From NCBI GenBank assembly GCA_900316345.1, contig ONCR01000003.1:1-52779 (forward strand): 52,779 nucleotides of DNA, read 5' to 3'. Below, in pieces: positions 34,601-42,534 of this stretch; position 1 is the first letter of the stretch; the number at the start of each line of letters is the position of its first letter. The notes under the pieces were generated by a model. That model saw nothing but the letters and a program-made list of their open reading frames with translations. It ran no database searches and was not told the DNA's origin. The DNA comes from an uncultured Eubacteriales bacterium. Lineage in GTDB: Bacteria > Bacillota > Clostridia > Oscillospirales > Acutalibacteraceae. The translations under genes were made by a program, and so were the position numbers.

Positions 34601-35034
34601 CGGTAGTTAAGTACAACGGCAAAACCCTTAAGAAGGACGTTGATTATACTTTAACCTATGCGTCCAACATCAATCCCGGCGTTGCAAAGATTACAATTAA
34701 GGGCATCGGTTATTACTACGGAACGGCAACACAAACCTTTATTATCAAGCCCAAGAAAAACAAGATTAAATCCTTAAAGAAGGACGTTAAAGCGTTTAAC
34801 GTCGGTTGGGTTACAGCTCCCGGAGTTAGCGGATACCAGGTTCAGTATGCGCTTAAGAAGAACTTCAAAAAGGGCAAAAAGACCTTGAATATCAGCTCGT
34901 ACTACGCTTCAACAACCGCAACGGGGCTTAAAAAGAAAAAGGTTTATTACGTAAGGGTACGCTCTTATGTAACGGTAAACGGCCAAACGATTTACGGCGC
35001 ATGGTCCAAAGTTAAAAAGGTTAAAACAAAATAA
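31678..35034 (+). CDS. Large secreted Ig-like/Fn3 surface protein
   Basis: A 1118-residue exported protein. A signal peptide (~1-27, ending ITALAEG) is followed by ~330 residues of beta-rich sequence without a clear family. Two bacterial Ig-like (BIG2-type) domains span ~360-555 (TNTAVATVSDGVITAKSKGD; SSNREVLSVDRLTGVITAKP), and another beta domain spans ~560-790. Three ~80-residue repeats (~795-1035) share the pattern YxG-K-x-Y-x-V-Y...AGTATITI-GxGxY-G. A lysine-rich Fn3-like module ends the protein (~1036-1118). No LPxTG motif or transmembrane anchor is present. The C-terminal module closely resembles that of the protein at 46664-49135. A surface or adhesion role is inference. Confidence 0.85.
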   Translation: MKLTKQLTTLALALLMAIAAPITALAEGIDANFTLTTVQTKFFAGLTYDVTATITDASAATALSHDFFEWTVNSTEGEASIATLDNYKYTDNGNGTYTVTETATVTMPPAGATANVTAKLGDRSKSISLQSLQPIESFDVNFINSDYAYFDNSGTVGTLYVERKLTNDSEEKSVFNVENVNPKTNDDEILIATGGFTTSNYTLSSIAQNSYELSFSKSAKGAGTLNFSVLSGGKAFKNYNIQVCIAATDYKLDVKGYNAKSYENYGDNANGPYTLTNLYTGKTFNIRASGDNLGNDDVKFDLYTDSTLTTKAPASYLHAKSNRECELNITEQGTYWLVSKNYSMDNGMLKRDLEPVVTMLVVNQSVSAETINLFELDEEGNKTENKLEDITLYTNTLTTYDLKKNISVTPDNTTDNLIYTSTNTAVATVSDGVITAKSKGDIIVYIKSDENANANAAVNVHVKIGVKAITKIVKQDETTIIPSGHIQKLNVTTNPAVVDEPIYWSSSNREVLSVDRLTGVITAKPVTESTIVTISAVAETSPSIKNTIDLTVEPANRATSLALSATANSDTYTEKQGEQYTVYSDYYQSTASKRTQFNITAVAPGANGEASNDEFVWTVSYNGGIGLSFEDAKAGGFITYTKGTNDSVYLITPQKQGSYSISCTATTNITAPEATDPSDTIIINILQTASDLSVRDTDTGNKTSSTLYLPIGGTKEITVKSSTPDNDKTIDPPVYNVTSGSEYIKVTPRASDDGEGITYKIEGLSYGLEASKIVFASKSGSKSSAITVYVRNNMANAEVSGLEESYPYTGSAIKPEFSVYYGGSKIDSEKYSISYNVNGKASNVNAGTATITITGKGEYQGSSKVVSFRISPKAITADNAVFAAISDKQLTSTTRSAEPAPKVTLDGKTLTKDKDYTVSYKNNTAAGTATVTIIGMGNYSGTASTSFNVVDTAEKFTVAAIAKKTYSGKELKPLPVVKYNGKTLKKDVDYTLTYASNINPGVAKITIKGIGYYYGTATQTFIIKPKKNKIKSLKKDVKAFNVGWVTAPGVSGYQVQYALKKNFKKGKKTLNISSYYASTTATGLKKKKVYYVRVRSYVTVNGQTIYGAWSKVKKVKTK

Positions 35035-35042
35035 AGCATAAC

Positions 35043-35085
35043 AAAAAGAACAGAGCAGATGCGGTTGCATCTGCTCTGTTTATTA
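35043..35085. terminator. Bidirectional terminator between convergent genes
   Basis: A perfect 13-bp stem ACAGAGCAGATGC/GCATCTGCTCTGT with loop GGTT sits between the surface protein gene and the convergent peptidase gene. T-rich tails occur on both sides (TTTATTATT on plus, TTCTTTTTG on minus). Confidence 0.85.
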
Positions 35086-35093
35086 TTGTTCAA

Positions 35094-36398
35094 TTATTCG
35101 CCGAGGCCCTTTTCGTCAAAGTTAAAGATTGTTGAAAGAACAACCTCATAGCCTGTCTGAATAGCTTCGGGAACAAGGCGGTCATAGCTGTCGCGCCTGT
35201 TATGATAATAATCGGCCGGTGTCGGGTCCATAGCGGCAAGGCAGGTAGCGGTAATTCCGCCCTGGGTTAACGCCGCGGCGTCGGACGAGCCGAAGAATAC
35301 GTTGGCAAACTTAAGGTCGTTATGCCCTGCGTCCTTAGCGGAATCCATAACAAGCTGGCTGAAACGCTTATCGTGCTTAACAGTGCCCGTCATATCTCTG
35401 TTATAAACGTTAAGATATTCAAGGTCGCAAAGCGTATCAACGCAGAGAACGGCGGTTTCAACGCCCGAATTAACATATTCATCCTTATGGTCCTTTGCCC
35501 ACTGCTTACAACCGCGAAGGCCTGCTTCCTCACCGTCGGTAATCATAGCAACAACCTCGGTGTTTTCAAATTCAACGCCCGCCATATCAAGCATACGGAT
35601 TGCGCATACAGCCGCATATGTTCCGGTAAGGTTATCGTTAGCGCCCGGGGAGATTGTTTTAAAATCAACAAAGAAGAAGAGCGTAACCATAACAAGGGCT
35701 GTAAGGCAATGGAAATAATAGCTATAGTTAACAAGGAAGCTTCCGAATTTGCCCATATCAACAAAGTTGGCAATAATTGTTAAAACGGCAACTACAACCG
35801 AAATGAATGCACAAGCGATTGTCGGGCCCATAAGCAAGCCCATAAGCGCTTTGATGTGAAGCTTCTTTGAATAGTAGGTATGGCGCCATTCATAAGCTGA
35901 ATCACAATGGCCTGAAATAACTATTCTTCTTTTAACCTCGCCGCGCGGCTTACGCTTTGCGTAGAAATTATGGCCTTCAACTTTTTTATAAAGCACGTCG
36001 CAAAACTGCTTATAAAGAAGGAATTCAAACATTGTAATAAGAAGTCCGCAAAGAACTACGCCGCCTACAATGCACTGAGGAATAAAGAAATCGCTCGGTC
36101 CTTTGCCCGAAAATACGTTAAGATAAACGAGAAGAAGGCAAACAAGAACCGCAAGAATTATTGTAATTGAAACTGTTTTTGTAAAATGCAAAAACGCTTT
36201 CGGGGCCATCTTGTAGCTTTCAAAGCCTGTTTCGTCACAGAAGGTATCCATTTCCTTTTTGATATGCTTCTGGGTTGCATAACAGTTGGAATTTCCCGAT
36301 TCACGCGGGCCGTACCTTTTAATAACGTTTGTTATTTCTTTTACGGTGTAATCAACGTTTTCCTTGATTACAGCCTTTGGAAATTCGCTGAATTTCAT
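35094..36398 (-). CDS. M28-like zinc aminopeptidase with membrane segments
   Basis: A 434-residue protein. An N-terminal domain is interrupted by two pairs of hydrophobic helices (~68-125: TVSITIILAVLVCLLLVYLN; ~185-245). The catalytic part resembles M28 peptidases: SGHCDSAYEW supplies HxD, SPGANDNLTG the bridging Asp, DGEEAGLRGCKQW the Glu pair and DTLCDLE / SSDAAALTQGG the remaining ligands. The zinc-binding set appears complete, so activity is likely. Insertion of membrane helices into the catalytic chain is unusual for soluble M28 enzymes. SD AAGGAGAC precedes ATG 36398, and the gene has its own promoter although GH20 lies only 61 bp upstream. Confidence 0.8.
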   Translation of the reverse strand: MKFSEFPKAVIKENVDYTVKEITNVIKRYGPRESGNSNCYATQKHIKKEMDTFCDETGFESYKMAPKAFLHFTKTVSITIILAVLVCLLLVYLNVFSGKGPSDFFIPQCIVGGVVLCGLLITMFEFLLYKQFCDVLYKKVEGHNFYAKRKPRGEVKRRIVISGHCDSAYEWRHTYYSKKLHIKALMGLLMGPTIACAFISVVVAVLTIIANFVDMGKFGSFLVNYSYYFHCLTALVMVTLFFFVDFKTISPGANDNLTGTYAAVCAIRMLDMAGVEFENTEVVAMITDGEEAGLRGCKQWAKDHKDEYVNSGVETAVLCVDTLCDLEYLNVYNRDMTGTVKHDKRFSQLVMDSAKDAGHNDLKFANVFFGSSDAAALTQGGITATCLAAMDPTPADYYHNRRDSYDRLVPEAIQTGYEVVLSTIFNFDEKGLGE

Positions 36399-36434
36399 TT
36401 GTTAAGTCTCCTTTTTTGAAGTTTACAAAATGAT

Positions 36435-36463
36435 ATTATAACAACAATTAATTATAATGTCAA
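36435..36463 (-). promoter_or_regulatory. Promoter of the M28-like peptidase
   Basis: Minus-strand TTGACA (36458-36463), 17 bp, TATAAT (36435-36440): both hexamers are perfect. The -35 box overlaps the GH20 stop codon (36460-36462). Confidence 0.8.
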
Positions 36464-38013
36464 TTTTTATTGAGCTTAAGCTCAAGCAAGGGGTCTCCCC
36501 TGCGGAATTTTTTATTGATAAGCCTTTTCTGCGCCTCGTCGGAATTGAGCGAAATTTCATCCTCTGCATAGCCTATTTCAAGCTTTTTAAGCGTTGGCTT
36601 AAGCAAATCAAGCCTGCGCTTAAAATCGGCAAAATCGCGTTTTTCCTCAGGCGACCACGCAACCTCGGCAAGCGCCTGAATTCGCGGAAAGGCTGAAAGG
36701 TCAAGCTTTTCCCTATCGGGTATCCATTCGCTCCAAAGCTCGCCTTCAACGCCGAGAATATTATCGCTTACGCTTATTCCGTAATCAGACGGCTTATAAT
36801 TATACGTGCTGCTGAGCGGATACATCGCGTAAGGCATATCAAAATAGAAGGACTGATGGTTTGATAAAACCATCGCGCCGCCGCTGTTTGCATAAGCTTC
36901 GGCGAATTTATCGCGCTTCGGCGTCCAATACTGAACCACAACGCTGTTGCCCTCGTTGTTAAGATTTTTGCTTCTTATAATCTCATTCCAGCCAATCGGG
37001 GTTTTTCCCTTTTCTTTAAGATATGAAATCAGCCTGTTTTCAAACCAGCCCTGAAGCTCATCCTCATTTTTAAGGCCGTTTTCTTTAATAACCCTTTGAC
37101 ATTCGGCGCAGCGTTTCCATTCGCCCGTAGGAGCTTCGTCGCCGCCGATATGAATATATTTTGACGAAAACAGCTCGCACACCTCGTCAAGCACTCCGAA
37201 AACAAAATCAAAGGTGCTTTCCTTTCCGCAGCACAGCGTTCTGTTCCATCTGAAATCAAAACGCCTTTGCGGAATAAGTCCGCCGAAATAGCCCGGAACC
37301 TCAGTTTCCTTCGGGAAACAGGCAAGCTCGGGATAACCCGCCATAGCAGAAGCGCAGTGAGCGGGAAAATCGATTTCGGGAACAACGGTAATTCCCCTTT
37401 CCGCCGCGAAGGATACTATTTCCTTAATATCCTCCTGAGTATAAAATCCAAAATGAGGCTCATTTTCGGTTTTTGCGCTTTCCCAGCCGCCCACCTGCGT
37501 GTAAGCTCTTTTTGAGCCGATTTCGGTTAAAAGCGGATACTTCTTTATTTCAATTCGCCAGCCCTGGTCATCGGTTAAATGCCAGTGAAAGGTATTAAGC
37601 TTTTCGGCAAACATAAAATCAAGGTAACGCTTAACCGTATCTTTGCCGAAGAAATGGCGGCTTTCGTCAAGCTGAAGCCCTCTCCACTTAAAGCGCGGCT
37701 CGTCGTCAATTTCACAGCAGGGCACTTCCCTGCCGCCGGTATCAAACGAGCAAAGCCTTCTTACGCTTTGAAGGGCATAGTAAGCCCCGATTTCACTTGA
37801 AGCTTTAATTACAAGCTTATCGGTATTAACCGTAAGCTTATATCCCTCGCGGCTGACGCTTTCGTCCTTTTTAATAACAAAATCGGCGTCATTGCAAAGC
37901 TCTGCAAAACCATTTATAAGCGGCAGCTCAAAGTCGCTTTTTATTTTTCCGCCGAAGGTGTAAACGCCTTCGTTTTCGGCATAGGTTTTAGGTAAAGGTA
38001 TTAAATTCATCAT
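36460..38013 (-). CDS. Beta-N-acetylhexosaminidase, GH20
   Basis: A 517-residue GH20 enzyme that removes terminal beta-GlcNAc or GalNAc by substrate-assisted catalysis. A GH20b-like domain occupies ~1-105. The catalytic barrel starts at PRFKWRGLQLDESRHFF and has NTFHWHLTDDQGWRIE and VPEIDFPAHCASAM. The catalytic pair D292-E293 lies in YIHIGGDEAPTGEW. No signal peptide is present, so it is probably cytosolic like the other hydrolases here. It begins MM, one base after the trpS stop, with no SD, implying translation coupled to trpS. Its substrates may be chitobiose- or N-glycan-derived; this is inference. Confidence 0.9.
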   Translation of the reverse strand: MMNLIPLPKTYAENEGVYTFGGKIKSDFELPLINGFAELCNDADFVIKKDESVSREGYKLTVNTDKLVIKASSEIGAYYALQSVRRLCSFDTGGREVPCCEIDDEPRFKWRGLQLDESRHFFGKDTVKRYLDFMFAEKLNTFHWHLTDDQGWRIEIKKYPLLTEIGSKRAYTQVGGWESAKTENEPHFGFYTQEDIKEIVSFAAERGITVVPEIDFPAHCASAMAGYPELACFPKETEVPGYFGGLIPQRRFDFRWNRTLCCGKESTFDFVFGVLDEVCELFSSKYIHIGGDEAPTGEWKRCAECQRVIKENGLKNEDELQGWFENRLISYLKEKGKTPIGWNEIIRSKNLNNEGNSVVVQYWTPKRDKFAEAYANSGGAMVLSNHQSFYFDMPYAMYPLSSTYNYKPSDYGISVSDNILGVEGELWSEWIPDREKLDLSAFPRIQALAEVAWSPEEKRDFADFKRRLDLLKPTLKKLEIGYAEDEISLNSDEAQKRLINKKFRRGDPLLELKLNKN

Positions 38014-38014
38014 A

Positions 38015-39016
38015 TCATTTTAAAACAAAGCCGATTTTCTTCATCGCTTTATTAAGCGTTCTTCCGGCAATTCTTGAAGCAATCTCTGCGCCGTTAGTCC
38101 AGCATTCGGTAAGGTAAGCCTTATCCTTGAGAAGCTCGTTATATTTCTTCTGAACGGGCTCAAGCTCGGCAACAACCGCCTCGCCTACCGCCTTTTTAAA
38201 ATCGCCGTAGCCCTTGCCGCTGAAATCATGCTCTATAGTTTCAAAGCTGTCGCCCGTTACGGCGGAATATATAGTCATAAGATTATTGATTCCGTCCTTG
38301 CCCTCGGCATATCTTACAGCCATTTCGCTGTCGGTAACCGCGGATTTAAACTTCTTCATAATGATATTCGGCTCATCGGTAAGATAAACCGTGCCCTTCG
38401 GGTTAGGGTCGGATTTACTCATTTTAGAAGTCGGATTCTGAAGGGACATAACCCTTGCGCCCGTTTTGGGAATATACGGCTCGGGAACGGTGAAAACGTT
38501 TCCGTAAACGCCGTTAAAGCGCTCGGCAATATCCCTTGTAATTTCAAGATGCTGTTTCTGGTCCGCACCGACGGGAACAACATCCGCCTGATAAAGAAGA
38601 ATATCAGCCGCCATAAGGCAGGGATAGGTAAAAAGCCCTGCATTTACGTTATCCGCATGCTGGGCGGATTTATCCTTGAACTGAGTCATTCGATTAAGCT
38701 CGCCGAACTGCGTATAGCAGTTAAGAAGCCATGCAAGCTGGGAATGCTCCGGCACATGCGACTGAATAAAAAGTATTCCCTTCTCAGGGTCAAGCCCAAC
38801 AGCCATAAGCATTGCATAAAGCTGCGTCGTCTGCTGCCTTAACTTTGCAGGCTCCTGACGGACGGTTATAGAATGTAAATCGGCAATGCCGAATACAGTA
38901 TCAAAATCCTCCTGAAAGCCTGCCCAGCCCTTCATTGCGCCGAGGTAGTTCCCGAGCGTCGGAATTGAAGTCGGCTGTATTAATGACAGGCTTCTTTTTT
39001 TGCGTTCCTGTTCCAT
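38015..39016 (-). CDS. trpS: Tryptophanyl-tRNA synthetase
   Basis: A 333-residue class I synthetase, cytosolic and dimeric. The HIGH-like signature appears as PTLGNYLGA (residues ~19-27), the KMSKS loop as SKMSKSDPN near residue 200, and the specificity region as YPCLMAADILLYQADVVPVG. Length matches bacterial TrpS. It follows the aminotransferase by 21 bp (SD CGGAG) and is one base from GH20. No T-box leader precedes it, unlike many Firmicutes trpS genes. Confidence 0.95.
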   Translation of the reverse strand: MEQERKKRSLSLIQPTSIPTLGNYLGAMKGWAGFQEDFDTVFGIADLHSITVRQEPAKLRQQTTQLYAMLMAVGLDPEKGILFIQSHVPEHSQLAWLLNCYTQFGELNRMTQFKDKSAQHADNVNAGLFTYPCLMAADILLYQADVVPVGADQKQHLEITRDIAERFNGVYGNVFTVPEPYIPKTGARVMSLQNPTSKMSKSDPNPKGTVYLTDEPNIIMKKFKSAVTDSEMAVRYAEGKDGINNLMTIYSAVTGDSFETIEHDFSGKGYGDFKKAVGEAVVAELEPVQKKYNELLKDKAYLTECWTNGAEIASRIAGRTLNKAMKKIGFVLK

Positions 39017-39037
39017 TATAATTAATCTCCGTTAATA

Positions 39038-40219
39038 TTATTTATAGCTTGCAAGCACTTCGCCCATACGCTTAACGCCTTCAACGATGCTTTCATCGCT
39101 CGGAGTTGAGAAATTAAGGCGAACGTAGCTGCACGGCGCCGTATCGTCCATCATAAATGCAGAGCCCGGAACAACGGCAACCTTTTTTTCAAGAAGGCGG
39201 TTAACATAGTCAAGCATATCAACCGTATCCGGAAGCTTTGCCCAGATAAACAATCCGCCTTCAGGTCTTACATATCTGATTTCGGGGCAGTATTTATCAA
39301 GGCTGTCGCACATAAGATTAAGCTTTCTTCGATATATTTTTCTTATGCTTTCAATATGCGCGTTAACATCGTATTCATCAAACCAGCGTGCTACTATCAT
39401 CTGGTTTAAAACGCCGGTATGAACGTCGCTTACCTGCTTACCGATAGTGAAGGGTCCTGCCATTTTTTTTGGAACAACGGCATAGGCAACGCGTATGCCG
39501 GGGGCAAGTATTTTAGAAAACGAACCTGCATAAATAACAATACCCTCTGTATCAAAGCTTTTAATAGCGGGAACGTCCTCGCCTGTAACGCGAAGATTAC
39601 CGTATGGGTTATCCTCAACAATAACAAGATTGTTTTTCTTTGCAAGCTCATACATTGCCCTGCGCTTTTCAAGCGAAAGCGTTGTTCCGCCCGGGTTTTG
39701 GAAATTCGGGATTGTATATATAAACTTTGCCCTCGGGTTTTCGGCAATAACCTTTTCAAGCGCCTCAATGTTCATCCCGTCATCGTCAATCGGAACGCCT
39801 GCAAGCTTAAGCCCGTGCGATCGGAAGCAGTTGAGCGAGCCGATGAACGAGGGCTCTTCGCATATTACCGTATCGCCTTTATCGCTCAGTATACGGGTTG
39901 CAATATCCATAACCTGAGTTCCGCCTGCGGTGATAATAACGCTGTCGTCATCCGTTCCGACGTTTTCACGCTGCTTAAGCCAGTTTTTAACGGTATTCCT
40001 TAACGGGTCATAACCCTCCGAAACGCCGTAAACAAGCGCGGAAACGGGGTTTTCGTTTAGTATTTCAGCCGAAAGCCTTGTAACCTCCTCGCAGGGAAAG
40101 GCCTCAACGGCCGGCGAGCCTCCTGCAAAGGCAATCATCCCCGGCTGGCTTGTTACCTTAAGGATTTCCCTTACAGCCGAAGGCTTCATACTTGTAAACT
40201 TATCTGAAAGAGTATACAT
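39038..40219 (-). CDS. PLP-dependent aminotransferase, class I (LysN/Aro8-like)
   Basis: A 393-residue fold-type I aminotransferase. The N-terminus MIAFAGGSPAVEAFP is typical of the 2-aminoadipate/aromatic (LysN, Aro8-like) subgroup. TIPNFQNPGGTTLS holds the conserved Asn, VEDNPYGNLR the Asp that contacts the pyridine ring, and YAGSFSKILAPGIRVAY the Schiff-base lysine K236. The C-terminal ARG is in SYVRLNFS. Amino-acid specificity cannot be stated. Its ATG shares a base with the preceding stop (TAATG), and its SD GGAGG lies inside the upstream gene. Confidence 0.9.
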   Translation of the reverse strand: MYTLSDKFTSMKPSAVREILKVTSQPGMIAFAGGSPAVEAFPCEEVTRLSAEILNENPVSALVYGVSEGYDPLRNTVKNWLKQRENVGTDDDSVIITAGGTQVMDIATRILSDKGDTVICEEPSFIGSLNCFRSHGLKLAGVPIDDDGMNIEALEKVIAENPRAKFIYTIPNFQNPGGTTLSLEKRRAMYELAKKNNLVIVEDNPYGNLRVTGEDVPAIKSFDTEGIVIYAGSFSKILAPGIRVAYAVVPKKMAGPFTIGKQVSDVHTGVLNQMIVARWFDEYDVNAHIESIRKIYRRKLNLMCDSLDKYCPEIRYVRPEGGLFIWAKLPDTVDMLDYVNRLLEKKVAVVPGSAFMMDDTAPCSYVRLNFSTPSDESIVEGVKRMGEVLASYK

Positions 40220-41343
40220 TATCTTTCCTCCAATATCATTTGAACAAACCGTTTTGAGGCTTCGCCGTCACACAGGGAAACAAAACGGTTTTTAAATTTC
40301 TTCATTTTTTCGTTATCGGCGTTTGCACGAAGAACGGCAGGGGCAAGTTCCTCCCTTTTTTCAACGCTTTCGCCGCAAAGGTAATCGCTGTAGGGGAAAT
40401 AAAAGCCGCGGCTGTTTTCGTATTCCGCAATATCGGGAACGTAGTGAACGCAGGCTCCCCCGATAACCGCGTTTTCAAAAATTACGGATGAATAATCCGT
40501 TATAAGAACATCCGTTATTAAAAGAATATCGTTAATTTCCCTTTCATCGGAAAAGTCAAAGGCTCTGTCGCTGTACTTTTCGGGGATTTCAATTCTATTT
40601 TTAATAAACGGGTGAAGCTTTATTATCAAAGCCCATTCGTCGCCGAGGGCGTCCATAAGCTCCCCGACGTCGAAGTATTCGCTCGGATAATAGCCGTCGT
40701 TAACGCTGTTGCCGCGGAAGGTAGGGGCAAAAAGAGCAACCTTTTTTCCCTTCAGCTTCGGCTCTTTTTCAAATAGCCTTGCCGTTGCGGAAGCCTTGTA
40801 GGCCGAATCAAAAAACAAATCCGTTCGCGGAACGCCGACGGGGATAATTTTATCCTCGCTTATGCCGAAGGATTCGGCATATATTTTTGTAAGCTCTTTT
40901 GAGGAGCAAATAGCCTCGGTATAGTTTTTATGGGTAAGCGAATTCGGCTCCGCGGTTTCCCTTGCATAGCCGAATTTTTTAAACGCGCCCATTGCGTGCC
41001 AAACCTGAACAAGATGCTGTTCGTTTCTGAACGGAAGAACGTAAACCATCGGTTCAAAATCGTCAACAAGAACAAATTCAGAGGTTGCAAGCTCCCCTGC
41101 AAGCTCCGCGAGAGACGGCATATTAAGGCTTGTTATTGCATTAATTTTGTAATTAAGCCCCTTGCTTTCAATATAGCTTTTTATCGCGAGCAAATTGCCG
41201 CCGAGCTTACCTTTGGTTGTTGAAAGCATTAAAATCTTGTTTTTAACAACAGGCTTTTTGCTTTCACTTTTAAAAAGCGAAATAAGCTTTGCATATTTCA
41301 TTTTCTGCAAGTTCGGGTAAAGCGCTGATTTTAACTTACTCAT
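40219..41343 (-). CDS. CDP-glycerol glycerophosphotransferase-like protein
   Basis: A 374-residue protein of the TagF/CDP-glycerol glycerophosphotransferase family, which polymerises glycerol- or ribitol-phosphate in teichoic acid-like polymers at the inner membrane face. Family marks: HLVQVWHAMGAFKKFGYAR (~104-122), VALFAPTFRG (~205) and LITDVLITDYSSVIFENAVI (~280-300). It lacks a transmembrane helix but has a basic N-terminus. It is the second of two adjacent copies, overlapping the first by 8 bp; the two are clearly homologous but divergent. A role in a teichoic or capsular polymer is inferred. Confidence 0.82.
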   Translation of the reverse strand: MSKLKSALYPNLQKMKYAKLISLFKSESKKPVVKNKILMLSTTKGKLGGNLLAIKSYIESKGLNYKINAITSLNMPSLAELAGELATSEFVLVDDFEPMVYVLPFRNEQHLVQVWHAMGAFKKFGYARETAEPNSLTHKNYTEAICSSKELTKIYAESFGISEDKIIPVGVPRTDLFFDSAYKASATARLFEKEPKLKGKKVALFAPTFRGNSVNDGYYPSEYFDVGELMDALGDEWALIIKLHPFIKNRIEIPEKYSDRAFDFSDEREINDILLITDVLITDYSSVIFENAVIGGACVHYVPDIAEYENSRGFYFPYSDYLCGESVEKREELAPAVLRANADNEKMKKFKNRFVSLCDGEASKRFVQMILEER

Positions 41344-42526
41344 CTTTATAATTATACCTGTTATCGTATTTGCCCTGTATCAGCTCATCAATAATTTCGG
41401 CCCATACAGCGGTAATACTTTCGTATTTCTTATTAACGAACGCCTCTTTAAACTGCTCAGCTTTTTCAAAATCAGCCGTGCTTTTTTGCGCTATAAAATT
41501 ACAAATTCCCCTTGCGTTTTTAGAATACAAAACGGGCAAATCGCGCCAGAAGTCAATATAAAAGCCGCGTTCATCAAGGTACTTTTCGCTGTCAAAGCAA
41601 TATAGATATACGGGAAGATTTTTAAGCAGAGCCTCAAAGATAATAGAGCTGTAATCGCTTACAACTATATCCGCCACCGCCATAAAATCCATACCCGTAA
41701 AGCTTTCGCCCTCAAGCTTATTCATTCTTGAGGAAATATAAATTTCCTCCTTATCGCTGTCAACAACATGGTGGTCAACAATAAGGTTGCATTCATCGTA
41801 ATTAACAAGCTTAACAAGCTCCTCGGTTGCTTGCTTAAGGGCGTTTCGGTCAGCTTCGGTATCGCGGAAAGTAGGAACGTAAAGGATGTTCTTTTTTCCG
41901 TTATTCAAATCGGGATATTTATTATAAATAAGTTCGCTTAAGCGCTCGGTTTCCTCGTCGCTTGTAAGAAAATCCATACGCGGAATTCCGATAGGAACGA
42001 AGGCGCTTTTATCGTAACCGAAGGCCTCGGCAAAATGGGGAACGCATTTATCGCCGCTGGCGGCGATAAGCGAGTAGCCGCAGTGCATTTTAAACGCCTC
42101 GGCGGTGGCTGAGGATTTTCCGCCCTCTTTATCAAGAACGGATTTACCGAACCTTTTAAACGCCCCCAGCGCGTGCCAAAGCTGAATGATTTTAAGCTCG
42201 GGCTTATGCTTAAGCATTGAGGCAAGAATACAGTAGCCGTCAAGAACAACCACCTTTGAGGTTGCCATAGCCTTCATCTGGGTAAACATTTCGCCGATAT
42301 ATTTAATCTTACCGCCGAGTGAAGCAGGTATCATTTTACAATGCACTTCAACCTTGTATTGGGGATAATTAGTTCTTATCTCGTTTACAAGATAACGAAA
42401 ATCAACCGAGGGCTTTTCACCCTGACGCGAAATAAATGCTATTTTGTTTTGCGTTTTTCTGCGCTTATAAAAGAAGTAAAAGCAGCTCATTACAGCGCCG
42501 AATATTTTAGCAAAAAATTTAATCAT
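41336..42526 (-). CDS. CDP-glycerol glycerophosphotransferase-like protein
   Basis: A 396-residue member of the same family as its downstream neighbour. Marks: IIQLWHALGAFKRFGKS (~111-127), LYVPTFRDTEADRN (~215), DLIVDHH-type CNLIVDHHV and VSDYSSIIFEALLKNLPVYLY (~300). An N-terminal hydrophobic/basic segment (MSCFYFFYKRRK) may attach it to the membrane. It lies 8 bp after glyA and starts a close series of genes. Having two paralogues suggests a primer/polymerase pair, or two transferases for different polymer units; no other teichoic acid gene is in the window. Confidence 0.82.
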   Translation of the reverse strand: MIKFFAKIFGAVMSCFYFFYKRRKTQNKIAFISRQGEKPSVDFRYLVNEIRTNYPQYKVEVHCKMIPASLGGKIKYIGEMFTQMKAMATSKVVVLDGYCILASMLKHKPELKIIQLWHALGAFKRFGKSVLDKEGGKSSATAEAFKMHCGYSLIAASGDKCVPHFAEAFGYDKSAFVPIGIPRMDFLTSDEETERLSELIYNKYPDLNNGKKNILYVPTFRDTEADRNALKQATEELVKLVNYDECNLIVDHHVVDSDKEEIYISSRMNKLEGESFTGMDFMAVADIVVSDYSSIIFEALLKNLPVYLYCFDSEKYLDERGFYIDFWRDLPVLYSKNARGICNFIAQKSTADFEKAEQFKEAFVNKKYESITAVWAEIIDELIQGKYDNRYNYKDE

Positions 42527-42534
42527 AATCTCTC

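Noticed and set aside
39017..39037. T-box leader before trpS
   Set aside because: The 21-bp gap to the upstream aminotransferase leaves no room, and no GGTACCACG-type element occurs there.
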